NCBI GenBank assembly: GCA_016928755.1
Contig: JAFGKB010000242.1
Coordinates: 1 to 8,153 of the forward strand
Direction: 5' to 3'
DNA length: 8,153 nt
Source: Anaerolineae bacterium
Lineage (GTDB): Bacteria; Chloroflexota; Anaerolineae; B4-G1; SLSP01
A model generated the notes under the pieces. It was not told where the DNA came from. It searched no databases and was given only the letters and a program-made list of their open reading frames with translations. Positions 1 to 6,053 of the stretch are shown here, in pieces (within the stretch, counting starts at the first letter, position 1; each line of letters opens with the position of its first letter). A program made the translations under genes and the position numbers.

Positions 1-372
1 AGGTAACGGGCCATAAGGCAACATCCCCCGGACCATAAGATTTAGCCCCATCGTAATCACGAAAGCCGCCGCGGTAGCTGCCGTAGCCAACCGCATCCAC
101 AACATAGATGGGCTACTGGCCCTGGTCTGTCGCTTCACAGGTTCGGCCACCATTTCTGGTGTAAGTAGATAGTTACGTGGCGATTCACGCAACGGCACCA
201 CTTGCATCAAGTCTTGGGTTACATTGAGAACCTGGCCGGCCTGTTTGACACGCTGGCGTAGTTTGGCATCATGACTACATTGAGATTCCAGAGCGGCGCG
301 TTTGGCAGCACTCAAACCACCATCCAAATAAGCAAAAATGTCCGCCTCACTCCATTCTTTATGGCTCATCAT
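1..372 (-). CDS. Putative membrane anti-sigma factor, partial
   Basis: This open frame begins 21 nt after the ECF sigma gene and runs off the left edge, so only the first 124 codons are visible. Two ATG codons stand in tandem (372 and 369). The GGGAG site in the preceding gap lies 4 nt from the first and 7 nt from the second, so the start at 369 is equally possible. The N-terminus (YLDGGLSAAKRAALES, residues 15-30) follows the pattern of the anti-sigma zinc-finger family, but the usual HxxxCxxC motif is missing: only Cys32 and His34 are there. A hydrophobic Ala-rich segment at about residues 95-114 is the likely single transmembrane helix, putting the N-terminal sigma-binding part in the cytoplasm. 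The sigma/anti-sigma role is inferred from gene order, the N-terminal pattern and the membrane segment. What signal it senses cannot be seen because the C-terminal part is outside the window. Confidence 0.68.
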   Translation of the reverse strand, partial: MMSHKEWSEADIFAYLDGGLSAAKRAALESQCSHDAKLRQRVKQAGQVLNVTQDLMQVVPLRESPRNYLLTPEMVAEPVKRQTRASSPSMLWMRLATAATAAAFVITMGLNLMVRGMLPYGPLP

Positions 373-393
373 ATCACTCCCTATTTTACAACA

Positions 394-1020
394 CTATACA
401 TTCTTGCCTTTAAGACGATAACGGGCGGGTAAAAGTTCCCTATTTTCCAAAAGTAGGTCTCTCATCTCTGCACGCGCACGATACAGGCGAGATTTCACGG
501 TACCAACCCGGATGTTCATTGTTTGAGCGGCCTCTTCATAGGACAAGCCCAAACGATCCACAAGTACAATGACCAAGCGATGAGGTTCTGATAAAGAGGC
601 TAAAGTATAATCCAAGAATTTACTAAGTTCTTCACGCTGGACGGCAGCCTCAGGGGATTCGGATTCATCCACCAAGTGCGGGTTAGCTTCTTCATCTAGG
701 TCACCGAAATCATCCCAAGAGACTGTGGGATGAAGCTTGCGACGCCGTAAGGCGTCATAGCAAGCGTTGGTAACGATACGTAATAACCAGGCGCGAAACG
801 AGCCACCACGGAACCGGCGCAAGGCACGATAGGCAGAGATAAACGCCTGCTGGGTCGCATCATCCGCAGCCGGACCATCGTGCATAATATGGTAAGCCAG
901 GTTATAAACCTGATTTTGATAATGCAAAATCAATTCATTGAAAGCCTCCAGATTCCCCTTTTTAGCAGCTTCTACTAATCTCTCTTCATCCCATGAATCT
1001 GTCATTGTAGTAACAGTCAT
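394..1020 (-). CDS. ECF-type RNA polymerase sigma factor (sigma-70 family, group 4)
   Basis: The 208-aa product has the two-domain layout of extracytoplasmic-function sigma factors. Sigma region 2 spans about residues 24-95, including the core-binding and -10-reading helices (DDATQQAFISAYRALRRF, then FRAWLLRIVTNACYDALRR). An acidic linker follows at about 100-130. Sigma region 4 spans about 135-190, with the helix-turn-helix LSYEEAAQTMNIRVGTVKSR that reads the -35 element. Length and order are normal for the RpoE/SigW-like family. The ATG at 1020 is preceded by AGAGG at 5 nt; a second in-frame ATG at 1005 has less support. The downstream anti-sigma-like gene is probably cotranscribed. The gene is divergent from tRNA-Leu, and only about 50 nt separate the two. 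A possible -10 (TAGTAT, minus strand 1063-1058) overlaps the tRNA -10. The target regulon cannot be read from this window. Confidence 0.93.
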   Translation of the reverse strand: MTVTTMTDSWDEERLVEAAKKGNLEAFNELILHYQNQVYNLAYHIMHDGPAADDATQQAFISAYRALRRFRGGSFRAWLLRIVTNACYDALRRRKLHPTVSWDDFGDLDEEANPHLVDESESPEAAVQREELSKFLDYTLASLSEPHRLVIVLVDRLGLSYEEAAQTMNIRVGTVKSRLYRARAEMRDLLLENRELLPARYRLKGKNV

Positions 1021-1034
1021 TCAATCCTCTTGAC

Positions 1035-1062
1035 TTGACGTTTTTTTAAATCAAGCTATACT
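1035..1062 (+). promoter_or_regulatory. Promoter of tRNA-Leu (TTGACG-16-TATACT)
   Basis: A -35 TTGACG (1035-1040) and a -10 TATACT (1057-1062) are separated by 16 nt, close to the housekeeping sigma-70/SigA consensus. Transcription should start about 6-7 nt after the -10, at roughly 1068-1070, just before the mature tRNA at 1071. A second TTGAC at 1030 overlaps but would give a 21-nt spacer. The -10 region (CTATACTAT) is nearly symmetric, and TAGTAT on the minus strand could serve the divergent sigma gene, though no good minus -35 is visible. Confidence 0.75.
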
Positions 1063-1070
1063 ATCAGCAC

Positions 1071-1153
1071 GCCGAAGTGGCGGAATAGGCAGACGCAAGC
1101 GACTCAAACTCGCTCGAGCTTAGCTCATGTGGGTTCGACTCCCACCTTCGGCA
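1071..1153 (+). tRNA. tRNA-Leu, anticodon CAA
   Basis: The 83-nt sequence folds as a type II tRNA. The acceptor stem is GCCGAAG (1071-1077) with CTTCGGC (1146-1152) and discriminator A1153. The D stem is GCG/CGC (1080-1082 with 1094-1096). The anticodon stem is AGCGA/TCGCT (1098-1102 with 1110-1114) around loop CTCAAAC, giving anticodon CAA at 1105-1107, which reads UUG. The long variable arm pairs GAGC with GCTC (1116-1119 with 1123-1126), as expected for leucine. The T stem is GTGGG/CCCAC with loop TTCGACT. The terminal CCA is not encoded (TTA follows), so it must be added enzymatically. Confidence 0.97.
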
Positions 1154-1198
1154 TTATAACGATTTGGTTGTAATTTGCAACATTGTACCTCCTTATAC

Positions 1199-1250
1199 AA
1201 AAGCAGAGGGCAAAGGGAACATCAGATGTTCCCTTTGCCCTCTGCTTTTT
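1199..1250. terminator. Bidirectional intrinsic terminator, 24-bp perfect stem
   Basis: Positions 1199-1222 pair perfectly with 1226-1249, leaving loop CAG. The right arm ends in a T-run (1246-1250), and the left arm starts with AAAA, which gives a T-run on the minus strand. It lies between the plus-strand tRNA-Leu and the 3' end of the minus-strand HAD gene (25 nt away), so it can end both transcripts. A 24-bp perfect stem is longer than most intrinsic terminators. The 45 nt between tRNA and hairpin would be a 3' trailer to be trimmed. Confidence 0.85.
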
Positions 1251-1274
1251 ACTGGTCTCTGCCGCCTGCTTTAT

Positions 1275-1922
1275 TTATCCAAGTAGAGACTTTAATACCG
1301 GCCCTACATCCAAAATATTCCGCGCAGCAAACTCAATGCCGGCAGCGGTTTTAAGCGCATCATGGACAAGTATGGTCCGCATACCTAAATCTGAGGCACG
1401 CTGTAAATTCCGGGGCTGATCGTCAATTAACACACAAGCTGAACCTGGAACATCAAGTATGCTGAGGACCTGCTGAAAAGTACTGGGAATAGGCTTGCTC
1501 AGGTAGTTAAGGTTGCGAATATCAATAATGCGTTCAAAATGCCGCCGAATCCCTAAGCTGTTTAGCACACGCTCACTCCACTCACGGATGGAGTTGGTGA
1601 ATATGACTTTAGGTTTAGAAAACTGTTCTAACATTAAGCCTAATGCGGGATTGGGAATTAAGTAAGTCTCAATTGGGACTTGGTGTATATATATTAGATA
1701 ATCTTCCGGGTCTAGCTCTGGATGGTGTTTTAACAACCCGGTGAGTGTAGAACCATAAGAACTATAGTATTTTTCACCTAGCGCGCTGGCCTCAAATTCT
1801 GGGATTCCTAACGCCTGGGAAAGCCAATGTGCAATGCGGGATCTAAGGTCAACTAACATATCTTGGCCCCCATTGTAGAGGGTGCCATCCAAATCGAAAA
1901 GAAGATACTGAATCTCTGTCAT
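1275..1922 (-). CDS. HAD-superfamily hydrolase, pyrimidine 5'-nucleotidase-like
   Basis: The 215-aa protein carries all four HAD motifs: DLDGT at 10-14 (nucleophile Asp10, acid/base Asp12), Thr109-Asn110, Lys143-Pro144 and the metal-binding Asp167-Asp168. The mainly helical cap sits between motifs I and II. Details such as LYNGGQ after motif I and YGSTLTGL at 56-63 fit the SDT1/pyrimidine 5'-nucleotidase subfamily (TIGR01993 type), which removes phosphate from nucleoside monophosphates in yeast, plants and many bacteria. The substrate here is an inference, and other small phosphates are possible. The ATG at 1922 has a strong AGGAGG site 7 nt upstream. A separate transcript is likely because a terminator lies upstream (after DUF1015) and another just downstream. 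No convincing promoter is visible in 1923-1995; that leader contains a weak inverted repeat CCCAG/CTGGG (1949-1953 with 1966-1970). Confidence 0.88.
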   Translation of the reverse strand: MTEIQYLLFDLDGTLYNGGQDMLVDLRSRIAHWLSQALGIPEFEASALGEKYYSSYGSTLTGLLKHHPELDPEDYLIYIHQVPIETYLIPNPALGLMLEQFSKPKVIFTNSIREWSERVLNSLGIRRHFERIIDIRNLNYLSKPIPSTFQQVLSILDVPGSACVLIDDQPRNLQRASDLGMRTILVHDALKTAAGIEFAARNILDVGPVLKSLLG

Positions 1923-1995
1923 AAACGTCCTCCTGTTTACAGCTAAGCCCCAGGATACTTTAAATCTGGGAGGTGGCGAATTTGTATATATCCAA

Positions 1996-2035
1996 GAAAA
2001 ACAAACACCGGGGCAAGTATAACTTACCCCGGTGT
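1996..2035 (-). terminator. Intrinsic terminator after the DUF1015 gene
   Basis: ACACCGGGG (2005-2013) pairs with CCCCGGTGT (2027-2035). After one C-A mismatch the stem continues with AAG/CTT (2015-2017 with 2023-2025) around loop TATAA. Reading the minus strand, the hairpin is followed by TTTGTTTTTC (2004-1995), a good U-tract. It starts 20 nt after the DUF1015 stop codon. Confidence 0.85.
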
Positions 2036-2054
2036 AAGATCCTATATCAAAGAA

Positions 2055-3374
2055 CTAAGCAATATCGCCGGACAAAGGCATGGCAACCATACCACTGATG
2101 ATTTTGGGATAGAAGTCGGTGGACTTTTGCGGCATCTTCTCGCCGGCAGCAGTGCAAGCACGAACATGGTCCATACGTGTACCGTTAAGCAGGAACAAGA
2201 AATTAGCCTCTCCCTTATCCACTGCCGCATAACCAGGATTGGCATCACGTAGATAATCAAGGTTTTCTTTGCGTACAACGCTCTCTTTACTGAGACCCAT
2301 CACATGTTCAAGCACCAATTCATGGAGAATGGCGACATCCAGTGCCCGCCAATTCGGGTCACGCTCCGGCACCAATTCGGCCATCGCATCCAGGCTCTTA
2401 AGGGTCAGTAAATAGTAGTCCCCATCATAGAACCCAAACCGGGGCTGCGCTTCATTGGCTTGAGCCAAGCCAGCTTCCATAGCGGTCTGGTCAGCCATAG
2501 ACTCAATGACAAAATAAGCCGCTAAGGCTTGAAGCAATGCCTTGCTATCCATACTCTCATAGGAATGAATCAAGCGGTGGGTCGGCAAGATGACCAAGCC
2601 GGGGTCGCTCATACTGACAAAGGTCGCCATTACGTAGTTAAAAGCGGCCTCGGCCGGCGCGTGCGGGAACTTTGCCCGCATCTCATCACGGTAGTTAAGG
2701 GCCGTCTCATACCGATGATGACCATCAGCAATAATCAAATTCTGCTTAGGTTCCATCTCGGTGATGACGGCATCAACAATATCAGGATCATCAACAACCC
2801 AGAAATTCTGCTCCACAGTAGGCTCAATCACCTGTTCCTGGAGAATAGCCGGCATATGCGAATCCAGGTAAGGCTGGAGCAACGCATTAAGGCGGTTCTC
2901 CGCGTCAGGATACAAAATGAAGATATGTCCCCACGCTGTCTGGGTCACCTCGGTCAAGTTCAGACGATCTATTTTAGGCCCGCTAAGTGTGCGCTCATGA
3001 GGCAGAATTACGCCTTCCTCAAAACGGGTTAACTGTAGCGCCGCTGTGAAGCCACGGCGTGTATGCTGCTCACCATCAGGTGTGGTGAATATCTGTTCCA
3101 ACACATAGATGACGGGGTTAACCTCGCGCAGCATCACGCCTTCAGATAACCAATTCAGCATATACCCACGCGCACGAGTATACACATTGTTCTCCGGTTC
3201 ATCAGGGGTCCGGATACCTTGAATAATACGGGCAAAGTTATAGGGAGAGATCTCGTAGTACTTTGCCTGCTCGGCCTCGTGGATACGGTCATAGGGCATC
3301 GTGATGACCTGAGATAAATCACAGAATTTATCTGGGTTGTACCGCAATCCTCGAAAGGGTCGAATTTTAGCCAT
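2055..3374 (-). CDS. DUF1015 family protein linked to serine genes
   Basis: The 439-aa product is full-length for the DUF1015 family, whose activity I do not know. Landmarks are the N-terminus (KIRPFRGLRYN, 3-13; VITMPYDRI, 23-31), the mid-protein PHERTLSGPKIDRL (125-138), the highly typical IIADGHHRYETAL (214-226) and the closing segment EKMPQKSTDFYPKIISGMV (412-430). No signal peptide or membrane segment is visible, so it is probably cytoplasmic. The DGHHR motif resembles the short catalytic motif of ParB/sulfiredoxin-fold proteins, which include free-serine kinases. With serA and an aminotransferase upstream, a role on serine or phosphoserine is a reasonable guess, but it is only inference. 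The ATG at 3374 has GGAGG 4 nt upstream. A 114-nt gap with a hairpin and a possible -10 separates it from serA, so it may have its own promoter as well as read-through. Confidence 0.9.
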   Translation of the reverse strand: MAKIRPFRGLRYNPDKFCDLSQVITMPYDRIHEAEQAKYYEISPYNFARIIQGIRTPDEPENNVYTRARGYMLNWLSEGVMLREVNPVIYVLEQIFTTPDGEQHTRRGFTAALQLTRFEEGVILPHERTLSGPKIDRLNLTEVTQTAWGHIFILYPDAENRLNALLQPYLDSHMPAILQEQVIEPTVEQNFWVVDDPDIVDAVITEMEPKQNLIIADGHHRYETALNYRDEMRAKFPHAPAEAAFNYVMATFVSMSDPGLVILPTHRLIHSYESMDSKALLQALAAYFVIESMADQTAMEAGLAQANEAQPRFGFYDGDYYLLTLKSLDAMAELVPERDPNWRALDVAILHELVLEHVMGLSKESVVRKENLDYLRDANPGYAAVDKGEANFLFLLNGTRMDHVRACTAAGEKMPQKSTDFYPKIISGMVAMPLSGDIA

Positions 3375-3392
3375 ATTTCCTCCAATTTAGAT

Positions 3393-3422
3393 TAGCAATG
3401 TTTTGTACTTGCTATGAGTATA
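3393..3422 (-). promoter_or_regulatory. Possible promoter -10 and inverted repeat before DUF1015
   Basis: On the minus strand TATACT (3422-3417) matches a -10 at 5 of 6 positions and lies about 45 nt before the DUF1015 start. It is followed at once by an inverted repeat TAGCAA/TTGCTA (3393-3398 with 3409-3414, 10-nt spacer) covering the expected start of transcription, where an operator could sit. No -35 at a normal distance is convincing, so this is a weak call. Confidence 0.3.
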
Positions 3423-3432
3423 AAATATTACG

Positions 3433-3465
3433 GCTCTACGCCCCCCAAGACGGGGGACGTAGAGC
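3433..3465 (-). terminator. Terminator-like hairpin between serA and DUF1015
   Basis: GCTCTACG (3433-3440) pairs with CGTAGAGC (3458-3465). After one C-A mismatch five C-G pairs follow (3442-3446 with 3452-3456) around loop AAGAC. The stem is strong, but on the minus strand it is followed by CGTAATATTTTA rather than a clean U-run. It starts 23 nt after the serA stop codon. It may terminate only part of the transcripts, or protect the 3' end of the upstream mRNA, so that DUF1015 is expressed at a different level. Confidence 0.55.
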
Positions 3466-3488
3466 ACTTTGAAAAAAATTTTTCCGCC

Positions 3489-4388
3489 TTAAGCCAGGTG
3501 TTCTTGCACCAATTTTACGATTTCGCCACCAATCCGGCCTTGGGATTCTTGAGTGGCCGCCCCAATATGGGGAGTGGCAACGACCTGGGGTAATGCTACC
3601 AGTTTGCGCAACAGTTCATCTTGGGGCGGCTCCTGGGAATAGACATCCAATGCAGCACCGGCAAGATGCCCATCAGACAAAGACTGATAGAGTGCCGCTT
3701 CATCAATAATGCCACCACGGGCAGCATCTACCAGGTAAGCACCTTGCTTCATTATGGCAAATTGTCCGGTGCTCAAGAGATGGTGTGTATCTTCGGTATG
3801 GGGCAAATGCAAAGTTACATAATCAGCGATTTTGAGCAGTTCTTCAAAAGGAATGATGTCCTCATGCTCGATATAAGGGTCATAGGCAACAACGTGCATC
3901 CCAAGAGCACGGGCTTTCTCAGCTACACAGCGGCCAATGCGCCCATAACCAATCACCCCCAAGGTTTTGCCGGCAAGCTCGGTACCCTTAAGCTTTTTCT
4001 TGTCCCAATTTCCGGCCTTCATTGAGGCATCAGCTTTGCTGATATGACGGGCCAGGGCAAACATGAGGCCCACGGCTAATTCCGCGACAGCGTTAGAACT
4101 GGCACTGGGGGTATTTAGGACCTTAATCCCCTTCCCCCTGGCATATTCAACATCAATATTATCCAAGCCAACACCACCACGGATGATGACCTTCATATTG
4201 GTGGCTTTGTCAAGCAAGGGTTCGCGGACCTTGGTGCGGCTACGCACTACCATACCGTCATATTCGCCTATAACCTCGGCTAACTCATCAAGGGTAATAG
4301 AATCTTGGACCACAACCTCAACACCGGTCTGCTGCAACGCGGCGACAGCATTAGAATCAACAGGATCACAAACTAGCAATTTAGCCAT
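3489..4388 (-). CDS. serA: D-3-phosphoglycerate dehydrogenase-like 2-hydroxyacid dehydrogenase
   Basis: The 299-aa protein is a D-isomer-specific 2-hydroxyacid dehydrogenase. SerA oxidises 3-phosphoglycerate to 3-phosphohydroxypyruvate with NAD+, the first step of serine synthesis. The NAD-binding GYGRIG motif is at 147-152, with the adenosine-ribose Asp in AYDP (Asp170). The catalytic Arg224 (AARGG), Glu253 (QEPP) and His274 (TPHIGAAT) are all present, as is the substrate-loop motif RGGVGLDNID (70-79). It ends just after the catalytic domain, so it lacks the C-terminal ACT regulatory domain of longer SerA proteins and is unlikely to be feedback-inhibited by serine through that domain. Hydroxypyruvate/glyoxylate reductase is the main alternative; the neighbouring aminotransferase fits either. 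The start at 4388 has GGGGGG 5 nt upstream, and only 10 nt separate it from the aminotransferase stop, so the two are cotranscribed. Confidence 0.88.
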   Translation of the reverse strand: MAKLLVCDPVDSNAVAALQQTGVEVVVQDSITLDELAEVIGEYDGMVVRSRTKVREPLLDKATNMKVIIRGGVGLDNIDVEYARGKGIKVLNTPSASSNAVAELAVGLMFALARHISKADASMKAGNWDKKKLKGTELAGKTLGVIGYGRIGRCVAEKARALGMHVVAYDPYIEHEDIIPFEELLKIADYVTLHLPHTEDTHHLLSTGQFAIMKQGAYLVDAARGGIIDEAALYQSLSDGHLAGAALDVYSQEPPQDELLRKLVALPQVVATPHIGAATQESQGRIGGEIVKLVQEHLA

Positions 4389-4398
4389 TCTATCCCCC

Positions 4399-5472
4399 CT
4401 ACTCCAGGCCCAAGATATCGTTAATCTGGCCGAGTAACCAGTTCACGTCAGCAACGGTCAGATCACCCATATGGGCAATACGGAAAGTCTTTTCCCGCAG
4501 TTTTGAGCCATAACCATTGGAAATCATAGCGCCACGCTCGCCCAAGGCTTTATTCAAATCGGCAACACTGATACCGCGTGTGTTCTTCACTGTAGTGACA
4601 GTGTTGGATAAGAAACGCTCATCCGGGAAGAGTGCCCAGTACTTACGCGCCCATTCGCGGACCACATTGGCCATCTCAATATGGCGGTTCCAACGGTTGT
4701 CCAAACCCTCGGCCAAAATATCATCCAATTGCTGGTTCAAAGCATAGAGCAGACTCACCGCCGGCGTGGCAGGGGTTTGGTCTTTCTTGTAATACTTAAG
4801 CATATTGAGGAAGTCGAAATAATAGCCCCGGTTAGGAACTTGCTCAGCACGTTTTAAGGCACGCTCGCTGACAGCAGCGACCGCGAGTCCTGGGGGTAAA
4901 GCGAAACACTTCTGAGTACTCGCAAGGACTACATCAAGGCCCCAAGCATCAAACTCAATCTTCGCCCCGGCCATACCGGAAACCGCATCGACAAGAATTA
5001 CGGTGTCGGGATATTTCTCACGCACTAACGCGGCAATGTCCTTAAGAGGATTCATAACACCGGTAGAGGTCTCATTAAACGTTACGGTGAGAACATCATA
5101 ATCACCTTTGCTCAAAGCCGCATCGACAATCTCCGGGGTAATACCCTGGCCCCACTCCACTTCAACGGAGTCAGCAGGTACACCATTGGCGACGGCGACT
5201 TCATACCAACGCGCGGAGAACGCCCCACAAACTGTCACCAGAGCACGCTTAAGTACAGTTTGGCGAATGGAACCTTCCATCAAGCCGGTGCCAGAGCTGG
5301 CATAGAGGAAAACCGGTTGTTCGGTATAAAGTACCTTTTGGAGTTTAGGGCGTACTGCACCCTGCAAATCCGAATAATCCTTACTACGATGGCCAATCAT
5401 CGGCGCAGTTTGTGCCGCCAAAACCTCATCACGAACATGGGTAGGCCCTGGAATAAATAGTTTCTTATACAT
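4399..5472 (-). CDS. Class V aminotransferase (serine/phosphoserine, alanine-glyoxylate type)
   Basis: The 357-aa protein belongs to the class V PLP-dependent aminotransferases of the serine-pyruvate/alanine-glyoxylate branch. It opens with the family's LFIPGPTHV (5-13) and has ASSGTG (58-63) for phosphate binding. VDAVSG has the PLP-contacting Asp162, and the Schiff-base lysine is Lys188 in STQKCFALPPG. A C-terminal FRIAHMG (330-336) carries the carboxylate-binding Arg331. Next to a SerA-like dehydrogenase it probably works as phosphoserine aminotransferase (phosphohydroxypyruvate plus glutamate to phosphoserine), as this branch is known to do in organisms without classical SerC. Serine-glyoxylate transamination is the alternative. 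It is the first gene of the cluster. ATG at 5472 has AGGAGG 9 nt upstream. The predicted promoter is about 210 nt further up, leaving a long structured leader. Confidence 0.9.
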   Translation of the reverse strand: MYKKLFIPGPTHVRDEVLAAQTAPMIGHRSKDYSDLQGAVRPKLQKVLYTEQPVFLYASSGTGLMEGSIRQTVLKRALVTVCGAFSARWYEVAVANGVPADSVEVEWGQGITPEIVDAALSKGDYDVLTVTFNETSTGVMNPLKDIAALVREKYPDTVILVDAVSGMAGAKIEFDAWGLDVVLASTQKCFALPPGLAVAAVSERALKRAEQVPNRGYYFDFLNMLKYYKKDQTPATPAVSLLYALNQQLDDILAEGLDNRWNRHIEMANVVREWARKYWALFPDERFLSNTVTTVKNTRGISVADLNKALGERGAMISNGYGSKLREKTFRIAHMGDLTVADVNWLLGQINDILGLE

Positions 5473-5583
5473 CTGTGAAAACCTCCTGTGTTTTTAATAG
5501 TGGTTATTTAAGAATCTAAACTAAGCAACTTGAGTTAAGCGAGCTAAAGGCCCTAAGTAACAACATCTCTCATACCCATTAAT

Positions 5584-5635
5584 TCCGCCTTCAGCCCTGA
5601 TCTACGAAGGTCACTCACCTTCGTTAGAGGTCGGA
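5584..5635 (-). promoter_or_regulatory. Structured mRNA leader element upstream of the aminotransferase
   Basis: Within the predicted 5' leader, minus-strand TCCGACCT (5635-5628) pairs with AGGCGGA (5590-5584), giving seven pairs with one bulged A. Directly inside is a second stem, CTAACGAAGGT (5627-5617) with ACCTTCGTAG (5611-5602), of ten pairs with one bulged A and loop GAGTG. The remaining ATCAGGGCTGA (5601-5591) is unpaired on one side. The two stems abut without a gap on the 5' side. No U-tract follows, so it is not a plain terminator. I found no T-box core (AGGGTGGnACCGCG) and recognise no known riboswitch. The pairing is visible; any regulatory function is inferred from position. Confidence 0.5.
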
Positions 5636-5679
5636 CTTCTACACAATTTAGACTATACGAGGAATGCCATGTAGCTATG

Positions 5680-5708
5680 ATTATAGATATATATGCGTAA
5701 GTTGTGCA
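5680..5708 (-). promoter_or_regulatory. Promoter of the aminotransferase-serA cluster
   Basis: On the minus strand TGCACA (5708-5703) and a perfect -10 TATAAT (5685-5680) are separated by 17 nt. The -35 matches the consensus at four of six positions. Transcription would begin near 5673, about 200 nt before the aminotransferase start, so the mRNA would carry the structured element at 5584-5635. A start nearer the gene cannot be excluded, but I saw no better promoter in 5473-5680. Confidence 0.55.
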
Positions 5709-5900
5709 GTGTTGATAATAATATAAACCTTGTGACCTGTTACTATGTCGCTAAAGTCACTCCTTCACCTATGTAATTTTACTGTATGTTTTCCCATTGC
5801 CCAATAGATGACTGACATCAGACATCACGAAAAACGTCAGTATACGAGATTTAAATACCACCAACCTCACACACAACAAGTTAGAAAATAGATATTAAAC

Positions 5901-5912
5901 CTTAAGCTTAAG
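5901..5912. repeat. 12-bp perfect palindrome
   Basis: CTTAAGCTTAAG reads identically on both strands. It has the size of a dimeric regulator site and lies about 140 nt before the 62-aa gene. In AT-rich DNA a short palindrome can arise by chance, so the function is open. Confidence 0.4.
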
Positions 5913-5959
5913 ACAATAATTTTTATTACACTAACCATTTATATACAAAATAGTATTCT

Positions 5960-5978
5960 TGTATTTTTTCAAAATACA
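5960..5978. repeat. 8-bp perfect inverted repeat (TGTATTTT-TTC-AAAATACA)
   Basis: TGTATTTT (5960-5967) and AAAATACA (5971-5978) are separated by TTC. The repeat overlaps the best weak promoter candidate for the 62-aa gene (TTGTAT at 5959-5964), where an operator would be expected. It is too AT-rich to be a strong terminator stem. Confidence 0.4.
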
Positions 5979-6053
5979 CATGGTAATTCAAATCAATTTC
6001 AAAACTCATTCTAGTAAAATAAAGGTCAGAAACTCGATAAGGAGGTTAAAAGT

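Larger units (their letters stand above)
5709..6053. other. AT-rich intergenic region with small palindromes
   Basis: No open frame of useful length or RNA gene is visible here. Hand count gives 31% GC over 5641-6050, well below the neighbouring genes. It holds a tandem heptamer GACATCA (5814-5820 and 5821-5827), an inverted repeat ACTGAC/GTCAGT (5811-5816 with 5836-5841), a 12-bp palindrome at 5901-5912 and an 8-bp hairpin at 5960-5978. The right end supplies the Shine-Dalgarno of the 62-aa gene. A weak plus-strand promoter candidate for that gene is TTGTAT (5959-5964), 17 nt, GGTAAT (5982-5987). Confidence 0.55.

Noticed and set aside
1167..1200. Small hairpins GTTG/CAAC and TTGTA/TACAA in the tRNA trailer
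   Set aside because: Stems of four or five pairs are too weak to call, and the second shares bases with the strong terminator.
1183..1419. Plus-strand open frame of 78 codons
   Set aside because: It runs through the terminator hairpin and antisense to the conserved HAD gene, has no proper ribosome site, and resembles no protein family.
2529..3032. Plus-strand open frame of 167 codons
   Set aside because: It is entirely antisense to the well-conserved DUF1015 gene and shows no recognisable protein features.
5591..5600. TCAGCCCTGA palindrome as an operator
   Set aside because: It is short, leaves only two central bases, and lies in the single-stranded part of the larger leader structure, so it is better described there.
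5473..5680. Serine T-box riboswitch in the leader of the aminotransferase
   Set aside because: The conserved antiterminator core AGGGTGGnACCGCG is absent on the minus strand, and no terminator with a U-run precedes the start codon.
5733..5760. GTGAC/GTCAC inverted repeat as a regulator site
   Set aside because: Only five base pairs with a long spacer; such pairs are expected by chance in a region of this size.
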